Shown here one piece after another: positions 19,129 through 26,879 of a DNA stretch of 44,937 nt; the stretch's first letter is position 1; every line of letters begins with the position of its first letter. Both the position numbers and the translations under genes were made by a program. The notes below the pieces were generated by a model. The model saw only the letters and a program-made list of their open reading frames with translations, was not told where the DNA came from and did not search any database. Source of the DNA: Chloroflexota bacterium (GTDB lineage Bacteria; Chloroflexota; Anaerolineae; Aggregatilineales; Phototrophicaceae); the NCBI GenBank assembly GCA_003695675.1, contig RFIA01000221.1, positions 1 to 44,937 of the forward strand. The letters run 5' to 3'.

Positions 19129-19260
19129 TCAATTTTGAATTGTGGGAGGCGTGCCGACCAATTCGACCAACGGCATATAAAATTGACAATCAACGCCACC
19201 TGTCAAGTCCTCTGCTAGACGTTGCTTGGCTTGTTTATCGAGATAATAACGCTCAAACAT
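19129..19260 (-). CDS. Possible small protein of 43 residues
   Basis: A short frame on the minus strand in the cupin-to-cystathionine-synthase gap. It reads MFERYYLDKQAKQRLAED at the start and ends in PPTIQN. An AAGGAG (minus strand, 19277-19272) lies 11 nt before the ATG, slightly long but usable. The protein is soluble-looking, with an amphipathic helix followed by a more hydrophobic part; codon use resembles the neighbours. It converges on the cupin gene with an 8-bp gap. I recognise no family. It is the only sizeable frame in this gap. Confidence 0.4.
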   Translation of the reverse strand: MFERYYLDKQAKQRLAEDLTGGVDCQFYMPLVELVGTPPTIQN

Positions 19261-19267
19261 TATGGGT

Positions 19268-19297
19268 TTGGCTCCTTCATCCACATTACACTATAAA
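19268..19297 (+). promoter_or_regulatory. Possible promoter of the cystathionine beta-synthase gene
   Basis: TTGGCT (19268-19273, 4/6) and TATAAA (19292-19297, 5/6) are separated by 18 bp, 41 bp before the start codon. It overlaps the 5' side of the minus-strand small frame. Confidence 0.35.
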
Positions 19298-19338
19298 TAA
19301 CATGCGGTACTGAAAATTAGCAACCAAAGGCGAACAGT

Positions 19339-20793
19339 ATGGTCGCGAACGAAAACATAGAACGACAAACGGCAGACACCACTGCGCAACCACAAATTCT
19401 CAACAATATTCTCGAAACGATGGGGAATACACCACTCGTGCGGCTCAATCGTGTGGCACGCGGTGTGCGTTGCAATGTGATTGCGAAAATCGAATTCTTC
19501 AATCCTGGTGGTTCTATCAAAGACCGCATCGGCATCACCATTATCGAAGATGCTGAACGCGAAGGCAAACTCAAACCGGGCGGCACCATCGTCGAAGGCA
19601 CATCGGGCAATACGGGTGTCGGCCTCGCTATCGCCGCGATTCTCAAAGGCTACAAAACGATTTTCGTCATGCCGGACAAAATGTCGGACGAAAAGATCAA
19701 ATTGCTGCGGGCGTATGGGGCGCGAGTCATCGTGACACCGACGGATGTCGAACCAGATGACCCACGTAGTTATTACAGTGTCAGCAAACAACTCGTCGAA
19801 GACACACCCAACAGCATTCTTGCCAATCAATATCACAACCCTGTGAATCCGCAAACGCATTACGATACAACCGGCCCCGAATTGTGGCAGCAAATGGCCG
19901 GCCAACTTGATGTATTCGTAGCCGGTATGGGCACAGGCGGGACGATCAGCGGCGTTGGGCGGTACCTCAAAGAAGTCAATCCCAAAATACAGGTCGTCGG
20001 TGTAGACCCGGTCGGATCAATCTTGTATGACTATTTCTATACCGGCAAGATAACCACTGCACAAACTTACAAAACAGAAGGCATCGGTGAGGATTTTATC
20101 CCATCGATTTATGATTTTGATGTCATTGACGATGTGGTGCGCGTCAGCGACAAAGAATCAATGTTGATGACGCGCCGCCTCGTCCGCGAAGAGGGGATTT
20201 TCGCCGGCGGGTCAAGTGGGTCTGCTGTCGCCGGTGCGTTACACTACGCCGCAGATCGTGACCTCGGCCCTGAGAAAAATGTCGTCGTCATCTTGCCGGA
20301 CAGTGGCTCGCGTTATCTCAGCAAAGTCTTCGACGATGCGTGGATGCGGGAAAATCGCTTTATCGAAAGCGAGTGGGTCGAACTCCCTGTCTCAGCCGTT
20401 TTAGAACGTAAAACTCGGCAGGAACTCGTCGTCGCCCGGCATGATGAAGAAGTTGGTGATGTTATCGCCAAGATGAAGGCCCACGATTATTCACAACTTC
20501 CTGTCATTGGTGAACGTGACCAATTACTCGGTCTCGTGACCGAAGTCAGTTTGCTGAATTATCTACTCGGTCAATCAAGCGACGCCGCCTCGAAAACAAG
20601 CGTGCAAGAAGCGAATGTCATCGATACGAGTGTGTATACCCTCACGCCGGAGACATCTGTCGAATCGGTGATGAGTGTCTTCAGCACACACGCCATCGCC
20701 CTCGTGACCGAGCGTGTCCCCAATAGCGAAGACCGCCGTGTTGTCGGCATCTTGACAAAAATCGACTTGCTGGATTTCTTGACGAATCAATGA
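19339..20793 (+). CDS. cbs: Cystathionine beta-synthase with CBS domain pair
   Basis: A 484-residue PLP fold-type II enzyme. The PLP lysine is Lys61 in FFNPGGSIKDRIG; the phosphate-binding loop is GTGGTISG and the substrate loop is EGTSGNTGVGLA. Residues about 345-484 form a Bateman pair of CBS domains (HDYSQLPVIGERDQLLGLVT; RRVVGILTKIDLLDFL), which in eukaryotic CBS bind adenosyl ligands. Cysteine synthases usually lack this tail (about 310 residues), so condensation of serine (or O-acetylserine) with homocysteine is favoured; some bacterial forms are dual. The gamma-family transsulfuration enzyme 3.4 kb on would supply the second step from cystathionine to cysteine. A pure cysteine synthase role is not excluded. 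Confidence 0.88.
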   Translation: MVANENIERQTADTTAQPQILNNILETMGNTPLVRLNRVARGVRCNVIAKIEFFNPGGSIKDRIGITIIEDAEREGKLKPGGTIVEGTSGNTGVGLAIAAILKGYKTIFVMPDKMSDEKIKLLRAYGARVIVTPTDVEPDDPRSYYSVSKQLVEDTPNSILANQYHNPVNPQTHYDTTGPELWQQMAGQLDVFVAGMGTGGTISGVGRYLKEVNPKIQVVGVDPVGSILYDYFYTGKITTAQTYKTEGIGEDFIPSIYDFDVIDDVVRVSDKESMLMTRRLVREEGIFAGGSSGSAVAGALHYAADRDLGPEKNVVVILPDSGSRYLSKVFDDAWMRENRFIESEWVELPVSAVLERKTRQELVVARHDEEVGDVIAKMKAHDYSQLPVIGERDQLLGLVTEVSLLNYLLGQSSDAASKTSVQEANVIDTSVYTLTPETSVESVMSVFSTHAIALVTERVPNSEDRRVVGILTKIDLLDFLTNQ

Positions 20794-20925
20794 GTGCATG
20801 AACACATCTCATCACAAAACCAGCGTATCAGCATTATGATAACCCACGACATCTAGTACCTTTCTCCCAGTAACCGATTCTCTCATTTCGACTCGTTATC
20901 GCCAAGTAACGCGCATTTGCGTCGC

Positions 20926-20935
20926 TATGTACATA
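20926..20935. promoter_or_regulatory. 10-bp perfect palindrome before the LysM repeat gene
   Basis: TATGTACATA is a perfect palindrome ending 25 bp before the start codon of the LysM/Cys-repeat protein. It is placed where an operator or a 5' leader element would be, but its short length makes chance likely. Confidence 0.25.
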
Positions 20936-20960
20936 CATGAGTTGATTGAGGAGAGAAACG

Positions 20961-22196
20961 ATGAGAAAGTATCATTTTGGGTTATTGATGGCGCTGCTAC
21001 TGCTGTTGGCATTCACCGCCTTGCAAGGGGTGTCAGCACAAGATGCTCCTACCGTTGACAACGCCTGTACCGGTCAGCCGGTTGGGTGGACATTGTATCA
21101 AATTCAAGCGAGCGACACCCTGTCTGACATTGCCGTATTGACCGATAGCAGTATCGATGCGCTGGCCGAGTTCAACTGCCTCGAAAATCCAAGCCTGTTA
21201 CGCACCGGCGATGTTCTATATGTACCCGCTTCGCCTAATCCCGATAGTGAGTATGGCAATGTGATACAACGTTGTCGTAACGCGGGGCTGACACCGGCAG
21301 AATGTCGCGAAATTGTCTTCGGCGATGACGACAATGGTTTACTCGAACGGTGTCGCAATGCCGGGCTGACTATCGAAGAATGCCGCCGTATTGTCAATGG
21401 CAATGGCGATGATGATCCAACGACATTAGTCGAACGCTGTCGCAACGCTGGGCTGACGCCACAACAATGTCGTCGCATTTACAATGCTAACAATGATAAT
21501 GTATCACATATTGTCGAACGCTGCCGCAATGCCGGGCTGACTATCGAAGAATGCCGCCGTATTGTCAATGGCGACGATAGCGATGTGGGTGACGACATCG
21601 CTGCACGCTGCCGCAATGCCGGGCTGACTATCGAAGAATGCCGCCGCCTCATCAATGACCATGATAGGGACAATCTTCCTGAACGTTGCCGGGCTGCCGG
21701 ACTAACCGCCGAAGAATGCCGCCGCCTCATCAATGATGGCACTGATGTTCCTTTGCCTGCACGCTGCCGCAATGCCGGGCTGACCGCCGAAGAATGCCGC
21801 CGCCTCAGCAATGATGGCATCGATGTGCCATTGCCTGAGCGCTGCCGGGCTGCCGGGTTGACCGCTGAAGAATGCCGCCGCCTCAGCAACGATGGCATCG
21901 ATGTGCCATTGCCTGAGCGCTGCCGGGCTGCTGGACTGACCGCTGAAGAATGCCGTCGTCTCAGCAACGATGGCATCGATGTGCCATTGCCTGAACGCTG
22001 CCGGGCTGCTGGACTGACCGCCGAAGAATGCCGCAATGCCGTCAGTGATAACAATGACGACACCCGTCCGCCCAATGATGAGACAGACCACAATAATCGA
22101 GATGACGAACGCGGGCGGCGAGATGACAATAACAATGACGGTAACAACGAGCGGCGTGACAACAATTCAAGTGACAACAATTCACGACGAGACTAA
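20961..22196 (+). CDS. Secreted LysM protein with ten Cys-pair repeats
   Basis: A 411-residue exported protein. The ATG at 20961 is chosen: GAGGAG (20948-20953) is 7 nt upstream and it opens a signal peptide (MRKYHFGLLMALLLLLAF, cleavage after VSA). Residues about 42-90 are a LysM module with an extra Cys in FNC. From about residue 103 to 365 there are ten repeats of RCRxAGLTxEECRR, each with two Cys spaced C-x9-C; the last six have a 26-residue period. The tail (about 366-411) is almost only Asp, Asn and Arg. LysM suggests envelope glycan binding; the Cys pairs suggest small disulfide-stapled helical hairpins. I know no named family for the repeat. The ECF sigma gene follows by 104 bp. Confidence 0.85.
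   Translation: MRKYHFGLLMALLLLLAFTALQGVSAQDAPTVDNACTGQPVGWTLYQIQASDTLSDIAVLTDSSIDALAEFNCLENPSLLRTGDVLYVPASPNPDSEYGNVIQRCRNAGLTPAECREIVFGDDDNGLLERCRNAGLTIEECRRIVNGNGDDDPTTLVERCRNAGLTPQQCRRIYNANNDNVSHIVERCRNAGLTIEECRRIVNGDDSDVGDDIAARCRNAGLTIEECRRLINDHDRDNLPERCRAAGLTAEECRRLINDGTDVPLPARCRNAGLTAEECRRLSNDGIDVPLPERCRAAGLTAEECRRLSNDGIDVPLPERCRAAGLTAEECRRLSNDGIDVPLPERCRAAGLTAEECRNAVSDNNDDTRPPNDETDHNNRDDERGRRDDNNNDGNNERRDNNSSDNNSRRD
21597..22064 (+). repeat. Six tandem 78-bp coding repeats
   Basis: Units begin at 21597, 21675, 21753, 21831, 21909 and 21987, exactly 78 bp apart, each coding for 26 residues (LPERCRAAGLTAEECRR plus linker). Units starting at 21831 and 21909 are nearly identical in DNA, with a few synonymous changes; the last unit diverges after its second Cys. 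Four older copies with longer linkers lie upstream (21268-21596). Confidence 0.9.
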
Positions 22197-22225
22197 TTCA
22201 AGCCACGACGAAATCGGTTATGATA

Positions 22226-22253
22226 GGGGGAGCGACTTGTTGGTTTCTCCCCC
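22226..22253. terminator. GC-rich hairpin after the LysM repeat gene
   Basis: GGGGGAG (22226-22232) and CTCCCCC (22247-22253) form a perfect 7-bp stem with a 14-base loop, 30 bp after the stop codon. A second small hairpin GGTGT/ACACC (22263-22267, 22273-22277) follows. There is no T tract, so this may be a stability or processing element that separates the abundant structural protein message from the sigma factor message. Confidence 0.45.
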
Positions 22254-22300
22254 ACCATACAAGGTGTATGCGACACCATGACATCACAGATTGAACGGTC

Positions 22301-22882
22301 ATGATTATCATCGTCCTGCCCGACATTCCTGAAGAAGATGCGCTGCTTGCACAAGCACGTAGTGGGAATCATGACGCCATTCGCCAGATATATCAGGCGT
22401 ATTTCCCGCCCGTTTATCAATTCATTCGGTTGCGTGTTGATGAGTCATCTATTGCGGAAGATATTGCGAGCAATGTATTCGTCAACTTTATTGACGCCTT
22501 AAAAACGCCAAACGCACCACGTAAAAGTTTACGGGGATGGTTGTTCCGCGTCGCCCGTAACGAACTCTATCAATATTTCGGGCGGGACAAGGCCTTTACG
22601 TCAACGACACTTGATGAATGGATACCGGCACCAGCAGACGATAATCCGGAAAGCGAGATGATGCGTACCCTGAATGCAGAAGCCATCCGCGCAGCATTGC
22701 GACAACTTTCGCAAGACCAACAGGAAGTTTTGATTCTGCGTTTTGGGCACGCGCTTTCGTTGAAAGAAACGGCAGATTTGATGGACAAACGTGTTGAAGC
22801 GGTCAAGGTCATGCAATTTCGAGCGCTCAAACGTTTGCGAAAATTACTCGGACAAACTCAAGCGGACATCCATTATGGCTAG
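22301..22882 (+). CDS. ECF RNA polymerase sigma factor
   Basis: A 193-residue group IV sigma factor. Region 2 is in about 20-90 (AIRQIYQAYFPPVYQFIRLR ... IAEDIASNVFVNFIDAL ... LRGWLFRVARNELYQYF) and region 4 in about 125-185 (LSQDQQEVLILRFGHALSLKETADLM, then VEAVKVMQFRALKRLR). There is no region 3. The start ATG 22301 has no strong ribosome site. Its last 8 bp overlap the start of the next gene, a membrane protein with the DUF5667 pattern, the classical arrangement of sigma and anti-sigma factor. Confidence 0.93.
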   Translation: MIIIVLPDIPEEDALLAQARSGNHDAIRQIYQAYFPPVYQFIRLRVDESSIAEDIASNVFVNFIDALKTPNAPRKSLRGWLFRVARNELYQYFGRDKAFTSTTLDEWIPAPADDNPESEMMRTLNAEAIRAALRQLSQDQQEVLILRFGHALSLKETADLMDKRVEAVKVMQFRALKRLRKLLGQTQADIHYG

Positions 22883-24167
22883 TCACGACATACTCAACGC
22901 GCTAGATGCGTGCATCACACGACTTGCAGCAGGTCAGCGTCTCGAAGATTGCCTGCGAGATTACCCGCAATTCGCGACAAGGCTGCGTCCTCTGTTACAA
23001 GCAGGATTGCTCGTTCGTCAGGCACAATACAATACAAGCGAAGTCGTGCGAGCACAGGAAGCAGTTGCCTTCCGTCTTGAGCAAAGAATGCAGACTGTCT
23101 TCCCCAAGCAACATCGACCGTTGTGGCGTTTTATCAAAATCACAGCTGGACTGCTACTCGTTCTGTCGATATTCTTCACCAGCGCAACTGCCGTTGCACA
23201 GCGTAGCATTCCGGGTGATGTGCTCTATCCACTCAAACGCTTGAGTGAAAATGCACGCCTCGTCATCAGCACTGATGACGCGCGATTAGAACGACAATTC
23301 AATCAACGGCGATTAGATGAGGCACAACGTCTGACAGATTTACAACGTGAAGCCGAGATTACATTTAATGGCGAAGTGTCATTGATAGATGAAACAACAT
23401 GGATGATTGCTGGTATCATCGTTCAAGTCGATGCAAACATACCCGGCAGTAACGGCGTAATCATTGGTGACAGAGTTGAGATCGACACAATGAGTACATC
23501 GGACGGCCAACTGGTTGCACGCTCGATTCGCTTGATCAACTCACGAGAAGAGCAAACGCCAGTCATTGCGCCGACTGACACACCTGAGGCAACAATAACC
23601 CCATCGCCGGCCTTCAGTCCAACAACACAGCGTCCAACGTTGACTCCACAAGCGATAACTGAACAACCCATTACACCCCCATCAACGAGGACAGAACAAC
23701 CGGCATTACGTCCGCCAACAGCAACACCTAGCGATACTCCAGAAGCTCGGTCAACAGTCACGCCAGAAGTAACCCAAGCAACACTTGATGAGCAAGAATG
23801 CGAAGCATCATTACCCGACGGGTGGGTCAGCTATACGATTCAACGCGGCGACACCCTCTCCACACTTGCAATGGCGTCAGGCGCAGACATCAACGTACTG
23901 ACACAAGTCAATTGCATCACAAATGCCCGCCTCATCGTGACCGGCCAGCAGATTTATCTGCCGCGCACACCAGTGATTGACGCATCACCTATCGCGACAC
24001 AACAACTAGAATCTCGTAACGAGCCGACAGTTACGCCACAATCGCGTCCAAATGACGACAATTCCCGCAACAACGAGCAAGGCAATACCTCGCGAGACAA
24101 TAACCAACATCGAGATAGAGACGGGTCATCAAATGACCAACGCCCTACTGACCGACCGCGTGATTAA
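22875..24167 (+). CDS. Membrane DUF5667/LysM protein, probable anti-sigma factor
   Basis: A 430-residue single-span protein; the ATG at 22875 overlaps the sigma gene (stop 22880-22882). The cytosolic part (1-82) has DILNALDACITRLAAGQRLEDCLRDYP, the N-terminal pattern of proteins that follow ECF sigma genes in Chloroflexota. A membrane span (about 86-106) leads to a DUF5667 segment, SIPGDVLYPLKRLSENARL (111-129), then a DUF5666-like beta domain (about 164-221), a long Thr/Pro linker and a LysM module (about 316-363) with an internal Cys (VNC). The tail is rich in Asn, Asp and Arg like that of the LysM repeat protein. It is read as a sensor that holds the sigma factor and samples the wall through LysM; that role is inference. 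Confidence 0.75.
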   Translation: MASHDILNALDACITRLAAGQRLEDCLRDYPQFATRLRPLLQAGLLVRQAQYNTSEVVRAQEAVAFRLEQRMQTVFPKQHRPLWRFIKITAGLLLVLSIFFTSATAVAQRSIPGDVLYPLKRLSENARLVISTDDARLERQFNQRRLDEAQRLTDLQREAEITFNGEVSLIDETTWMIAGIIVQVDANIPGSNGVIIGDRVEIDTMSTSDGQLVARSIRLINSREEQTPVIAPTDTPEATITPSPAFSPTTQRPTLTPQAITEQPITPPSTRTEQPALRPPTATPSDTPEARSTVTPEVTQATLDEQECEASLPDGWVSYTIQRGDTLSTLAMASGADINVLTQVNCITNARLIVTGQQIYLPRTPVIDASPIATQQLESRNEPTVTPQSRPNDDNSRNNEQGNTSRDNNQHRDRDGSSNDQRPTDRPRD

Positions 24168-24168
24168 T

Positions 24169-25302
24169 TCATGCCAACGCCTGACGCAAATCGGCGAGCA
24201 AGTCATCGATATGCTCAATGCCGACGCTCAAGCGCACGAGTGCCGGATCAACGGCGATTTCGCTATCGGCTGTACTCGCGTGCGTCATGCTATATGGATG
24301 CTCAATCAAGCTCTCAACGCCGCCGAGACTCTCGGCAAGCGCGAAAATTTTCGTGCGACTGCTCATCTGCCGGGCAACTTCTTCGTTCTCTAACAACATG
24401 CTGACCATACCACCGAAATATTTCATCTGTCGTTTCGCCAATTCATGTTGCGGATGACTCTCTAAGCCGGGATAGTATACTTGCCGCACTGCCGGGTGAT
24501 CTTCGAGAAATCGCGCAATCTGCAAGGCATTTTCGCTATGGCGTTCCATGCGGATATGCAGTGTTTTAACGCCACGCAATACGAGAAACGAATCCATCGG
24601 GCCCGGCACACTGCCGACGGCATTCTGCAAGAATTTCAATTGCTGATGCGTCTCTTGGTCGTTCAAGGCAAGCACCCCGCCAACCACATCGCTATGCCCA
24701 CCGAGATATTTCGTGCTGCTGTGCATGACAATATCCGCGCCGAGTCGCAACGGTTGCTGCGACACCGGGCTTGCGAAGGTGTTATCGACTGCCACCATGA
24801 CGCCATCGGGCATCAAATCAACTAATGCAGCAATATCCGCCAACTCAAGTTTCGGATTGGTCGGTGTTTCGAGCCACAACAATTTCGTCTCTGGGCGCAA
24901 CGCAGCCTGTACCGCGTCATGATTATTCAAATCAAGCCAGCTAAATTGCAAACCATATCGCGACAAAACGCGCTCAAATAATCGATATGTCCCGCCATAG
25001 ACATCGTTGCCAACGATGATGTGGTCGCCCGATTTGAAGAGACGCAAAATCGTGTCGGTCGCTGCCATACCACTGGCAAACGCGAGACCGTATTCCCCGC
25101 CTTCAAGCGCAGCAATTAGCGCCTCTAATGCGGCGCGAGTCGGGTTATCTGACCGGCTGTAGTCATAACCTTGATGCTCACCCGGCGCACGCTGCACATA
25201 CGTCGAAGTCTGATAAATCGGAGTCATAATCGCGCCGGTAGTGGGGTCGGGATCCTGCCCGGCGTGAATGGCTAAGGTTTCAAAATGCAAATCGTTATTC
25301 AC
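24169..25302 (-). CDS. Cystathionine gamma-synthase/gamma-lyase family enzyme
   Basis: A 377-residue PLP enzyme of the Cys/Met metabolism family. The PLP lysine is in MHSSTKYLGGHSD; other blocks are YQTSTYVQ, YSRSDNPTRAALE, FASGMAATDTILRLF and DNTFASP. It could make cystathionine from activated homoserine (MetB) or split it to cysteine (gamma-lyase, MccB); the pairing with cystathionine beta-synthase in the window favours the lyase role of reverse transsulfuration, but sequence alone does not decide. GTG start at 25302 with GAGG 7 nt upstream. It meets the anti-sigma gene tail to tail with a 1-bp gap and no terminator between. Confidence 0.88.
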   Translation of the reverse strand: MNNDLHFETLAIHAGQDPDPTTGAIMTPIYQTSTYVQRAPGEHQGYDYSRSDNPTRAALEALIAALEGGEYGLAFASGMAATDTILRLFKSGDHIIVGNDVYGGTYRLFERVLSRYGLQFSWLDLNNHDAVQAALRPETKLLWLETPTNPKLELADIAALVDLMPDGVMVAVDNTFASPVSQQPLRLGADIVMHSSTKYLGGHSDVVGGVLALNDQETHQQLKFLQNAVGSVPGPMDSFLVLRGVKTLHIRMERHSENALQIARFLEDHPAVRQVYYPGLESHPQHELAKRQMKYFGGMVSMLLENEEVARQMSSRTKIFALAESLGGVESLIEHPYSMTHASTADSEIAVDPALVRLSVGIEHIDDLLADLRQALA

Positions 25303-25406
25303 GAGTTTGCCTCACTTTCTCTGTTGGCAAATTCAACTGACGAGAGTATAACATGAGACAAGGCGTGCGAGTTACAACCATCCATTTCCAGAGGAAATTT
25401 TGTCGA

Positions 25407-26114
25407 ATGCGTGTCCTGTTGTTTATCATCGTCATGATGGTGTTGCTGGTTGCGTGTAGTTCAAATTCATCATCAACAACAACGCCGACATTAACGGGCA
25501 CAATCGACATCACATTTCCGCAAGATGGCGCAACGATTTATTCCGAGATTTTATTCGTAAGTGGCACATATTCACAATTCGCTGATAGCCGTTTTCAAAT
25601 TGAGGTTGTCACACCGGATGGTGAGGTGATTATCCGCAGCAATGTGTTCATTGAGGCCGACACATCCGAGTGGCAGGTTGAAATTCCGCACGGTTATACC
25701 GGCAGTGCAAGCGAAGTGCATGTCCGTGCAATTCCGGTCAATGGCGCAGCAGATGCCATTTTCGATGAGGTGTCACTCACCCTCGCAGGGAGCACATTGC
25801 GTCCGGCAGATTTGCGCGGCAGCATTACATCGCCACAAACAAACAGCACAATCAATGGCGATACGATTCGTGTCATGGGGACCGCATCGGGTTTGCCGGA
25901 CAATCAATTTATACTGCGTCTTGTGGGCGAAGACGGTGCAACGCTTGACCAACATGAAATGACGGTATTCAATCCGTATTGGATTGATGAGGTATTGTGG
26001 ACAGCGAATATCATACCGGGTGAATATACCGGTTCGGCACAAATTCAGATGATAACATCAAGCGACGACAAATCGCTCTTGATTGACAGCGTAACTATCG
26101 ATATTTCAAATTAA
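25407..26114 (+). CDS. Lipoprotein with Gmad2/Ig-like domains
   Basis: A 235-residue lipoprotein started at ATG 25407 (GAGGA at 25391-25395); signal MRVLLFIIVMMVLLVAC with Cys17 as the lipid site. Two similar beta-sandwich stretches follow: ITFPQDGATIYSEILFVSGT (about 37) and ITSPQTNSTINGDTIRVMGT (about 140). The pattern 'I-x-S/F-P-x-x-x-x-x-I-x-x-x-x-x-V-x-G' is that of Gmad2-type Ig-like domains from spore-germination and surface proteins. Function unknown. It is followed by the deoxynucleoside kinase gene after 24 bp. Confidence 0.7.
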   Translation: MRVLLFIIVMMVLLVACSSNSSSTTTPTLTGTIDITFPQDGATIYSEILFVSGTYSQFADSRFQIEVVTPDGEVIIRSNVFIEADTSEWQVEIPHGYTGSASEVHVRAIPVNGAADAIFDEVSLTLAGSTLRPADLRGSITSPQTNSTINGDTIRVMGTASGLPDNQFILRLVGEDGATLDQHEMTVFNPYWIDEVLWTANIIPGEYTGSAQIQMITSSDDKSLLIDSVTIDISN

Positions 26115-26138
26115 CAGACACGAGGAGTAAACAGCACG

Positions 26139-26777
26139 GTGTTCGAGAATAACCACCAATTTTTCATCGCCATTGCCGGAAATATCGGCGCGGGGAAAAG
26201 TAGCCTAACTGGTTTGTTGGCTGAGCATTTCGGCTGGGAACCATTTTACGAAGCCAATGCGGAAAACCCATATCTCGCTGATTTCTACGAAGATATGCAA
26301 CGTTGGAGTTTTCATTCGCAGGTCTTCTTTCTCGGCAAGCGCCTCGAACATCACCGGCAACTTCTCGACCATCCCGGCAGTGTCGTGCAAGACCGCAGCG
26401 TCTATGAAGATGCCGAAATTTTCGCCCGCAATTTATATCAGCAAGGCCACATGAGCGAACGCGATTATGATGCTTATCGCAATTTGTACCGCGCTGTCAG
26501 TGCATTTCTACCACCACCCGACCTGATTATTTATCTACAAGCGAGTGTCGAATGCCTGATGCAACACATTCAACATCGCGGACGCTCTTATGAACGCAAT
26601 ATCGCGCCGGAGTATTTGCAAAGTCTCAATCGGCTCTATGAAGACTGGATTGATGCGTGGACGGCTTGTCCGGTCATGCGCGTCGCAATGGATGACCGCG
26701 ATTTTCTCCAAAATCCCGCCGATTTTGATTTCATTACCCAAGAAATCGAACAAATCCTAGTACCCAAAATGCGTTAA
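26139..26777 (+). CDS. Deoxynucleoside kinase (dNK/dGK family)
   Basis: A 212-residue kinase that phosphorylates deoxynucleosides for DNA precursor salvage. P-loop GNIGAGKSS (14-22), the DRS motif in QDRSVYEDAEIF and a lid region RGRSYERNI are as in the deoxyadenosine/deoxyguanosine kinase family of bacteria. The GTG start (26139) lies 11 nt after GAGGAG (26122-26127). Which base is preferred is not clear. It is downstream of a lipoprotein gene on the same strand; a functional link is unlikely. Confidence 0.9.
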   Translation: MFENNHQFFIAIAGNIGAGKSSLTGLLAEHFGWEPFYEANAENPYLADFYEDMQRWSFHSQVFFLGKRLEHHRQLLDHPGSVVQDRSVYEDAEIFARNLYQQGHMSERDYDAYRNLYRAVSAFLPPPDLIIYLQASVECLMQHIQHRGRSYERNIAPEYLQSLNRLYEDWIDAWTACPVMRVAMDDRDFLQNPADFDFITQEIEQILVPKMR

Positions 26778-26792
26778 TGGCAGGTTCTTAAT

Positions 26793-26830
26793 ACCAATCA
26801 ATAGACACATTTGTCGATTGGTGTTATAGT
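26793..26830 (+). promoter_or_regulatory. Promoter of the GntR gene with overlapping inverted repeat
   Basis: TAGACA (26802-26807, 5/6) and TATAGT (26825-26830, 5/6) are spaced by 17 bp. ACCAATC (26793-26799) and GATTGGT (26816-26822) form an inverted repeat with 16 bp between arms that brackets the -35 box, a good position for repression. Confidence 0.55.
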
Positions 26831-26879
26831 ATTATCAATATGATTCATTATATTCATCAGATGAATAGCATTGAATTCG

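Noticed and set aside
19291-19905. 204-residue antisense frame over the start of the cystathionine beta-synthase gene
   Set aside because: Opposite a clear gene, Arg/Phe/His rich, no ribosome site.
21479-22180. 233-residue minus-strand frame rich in RRHSSAVSPA repeats
   Set aside because: It is the mirror of the plus-strand Cys repeat; the repeat composition keeps the antisense frame open. It has no ribosome site and no family features.
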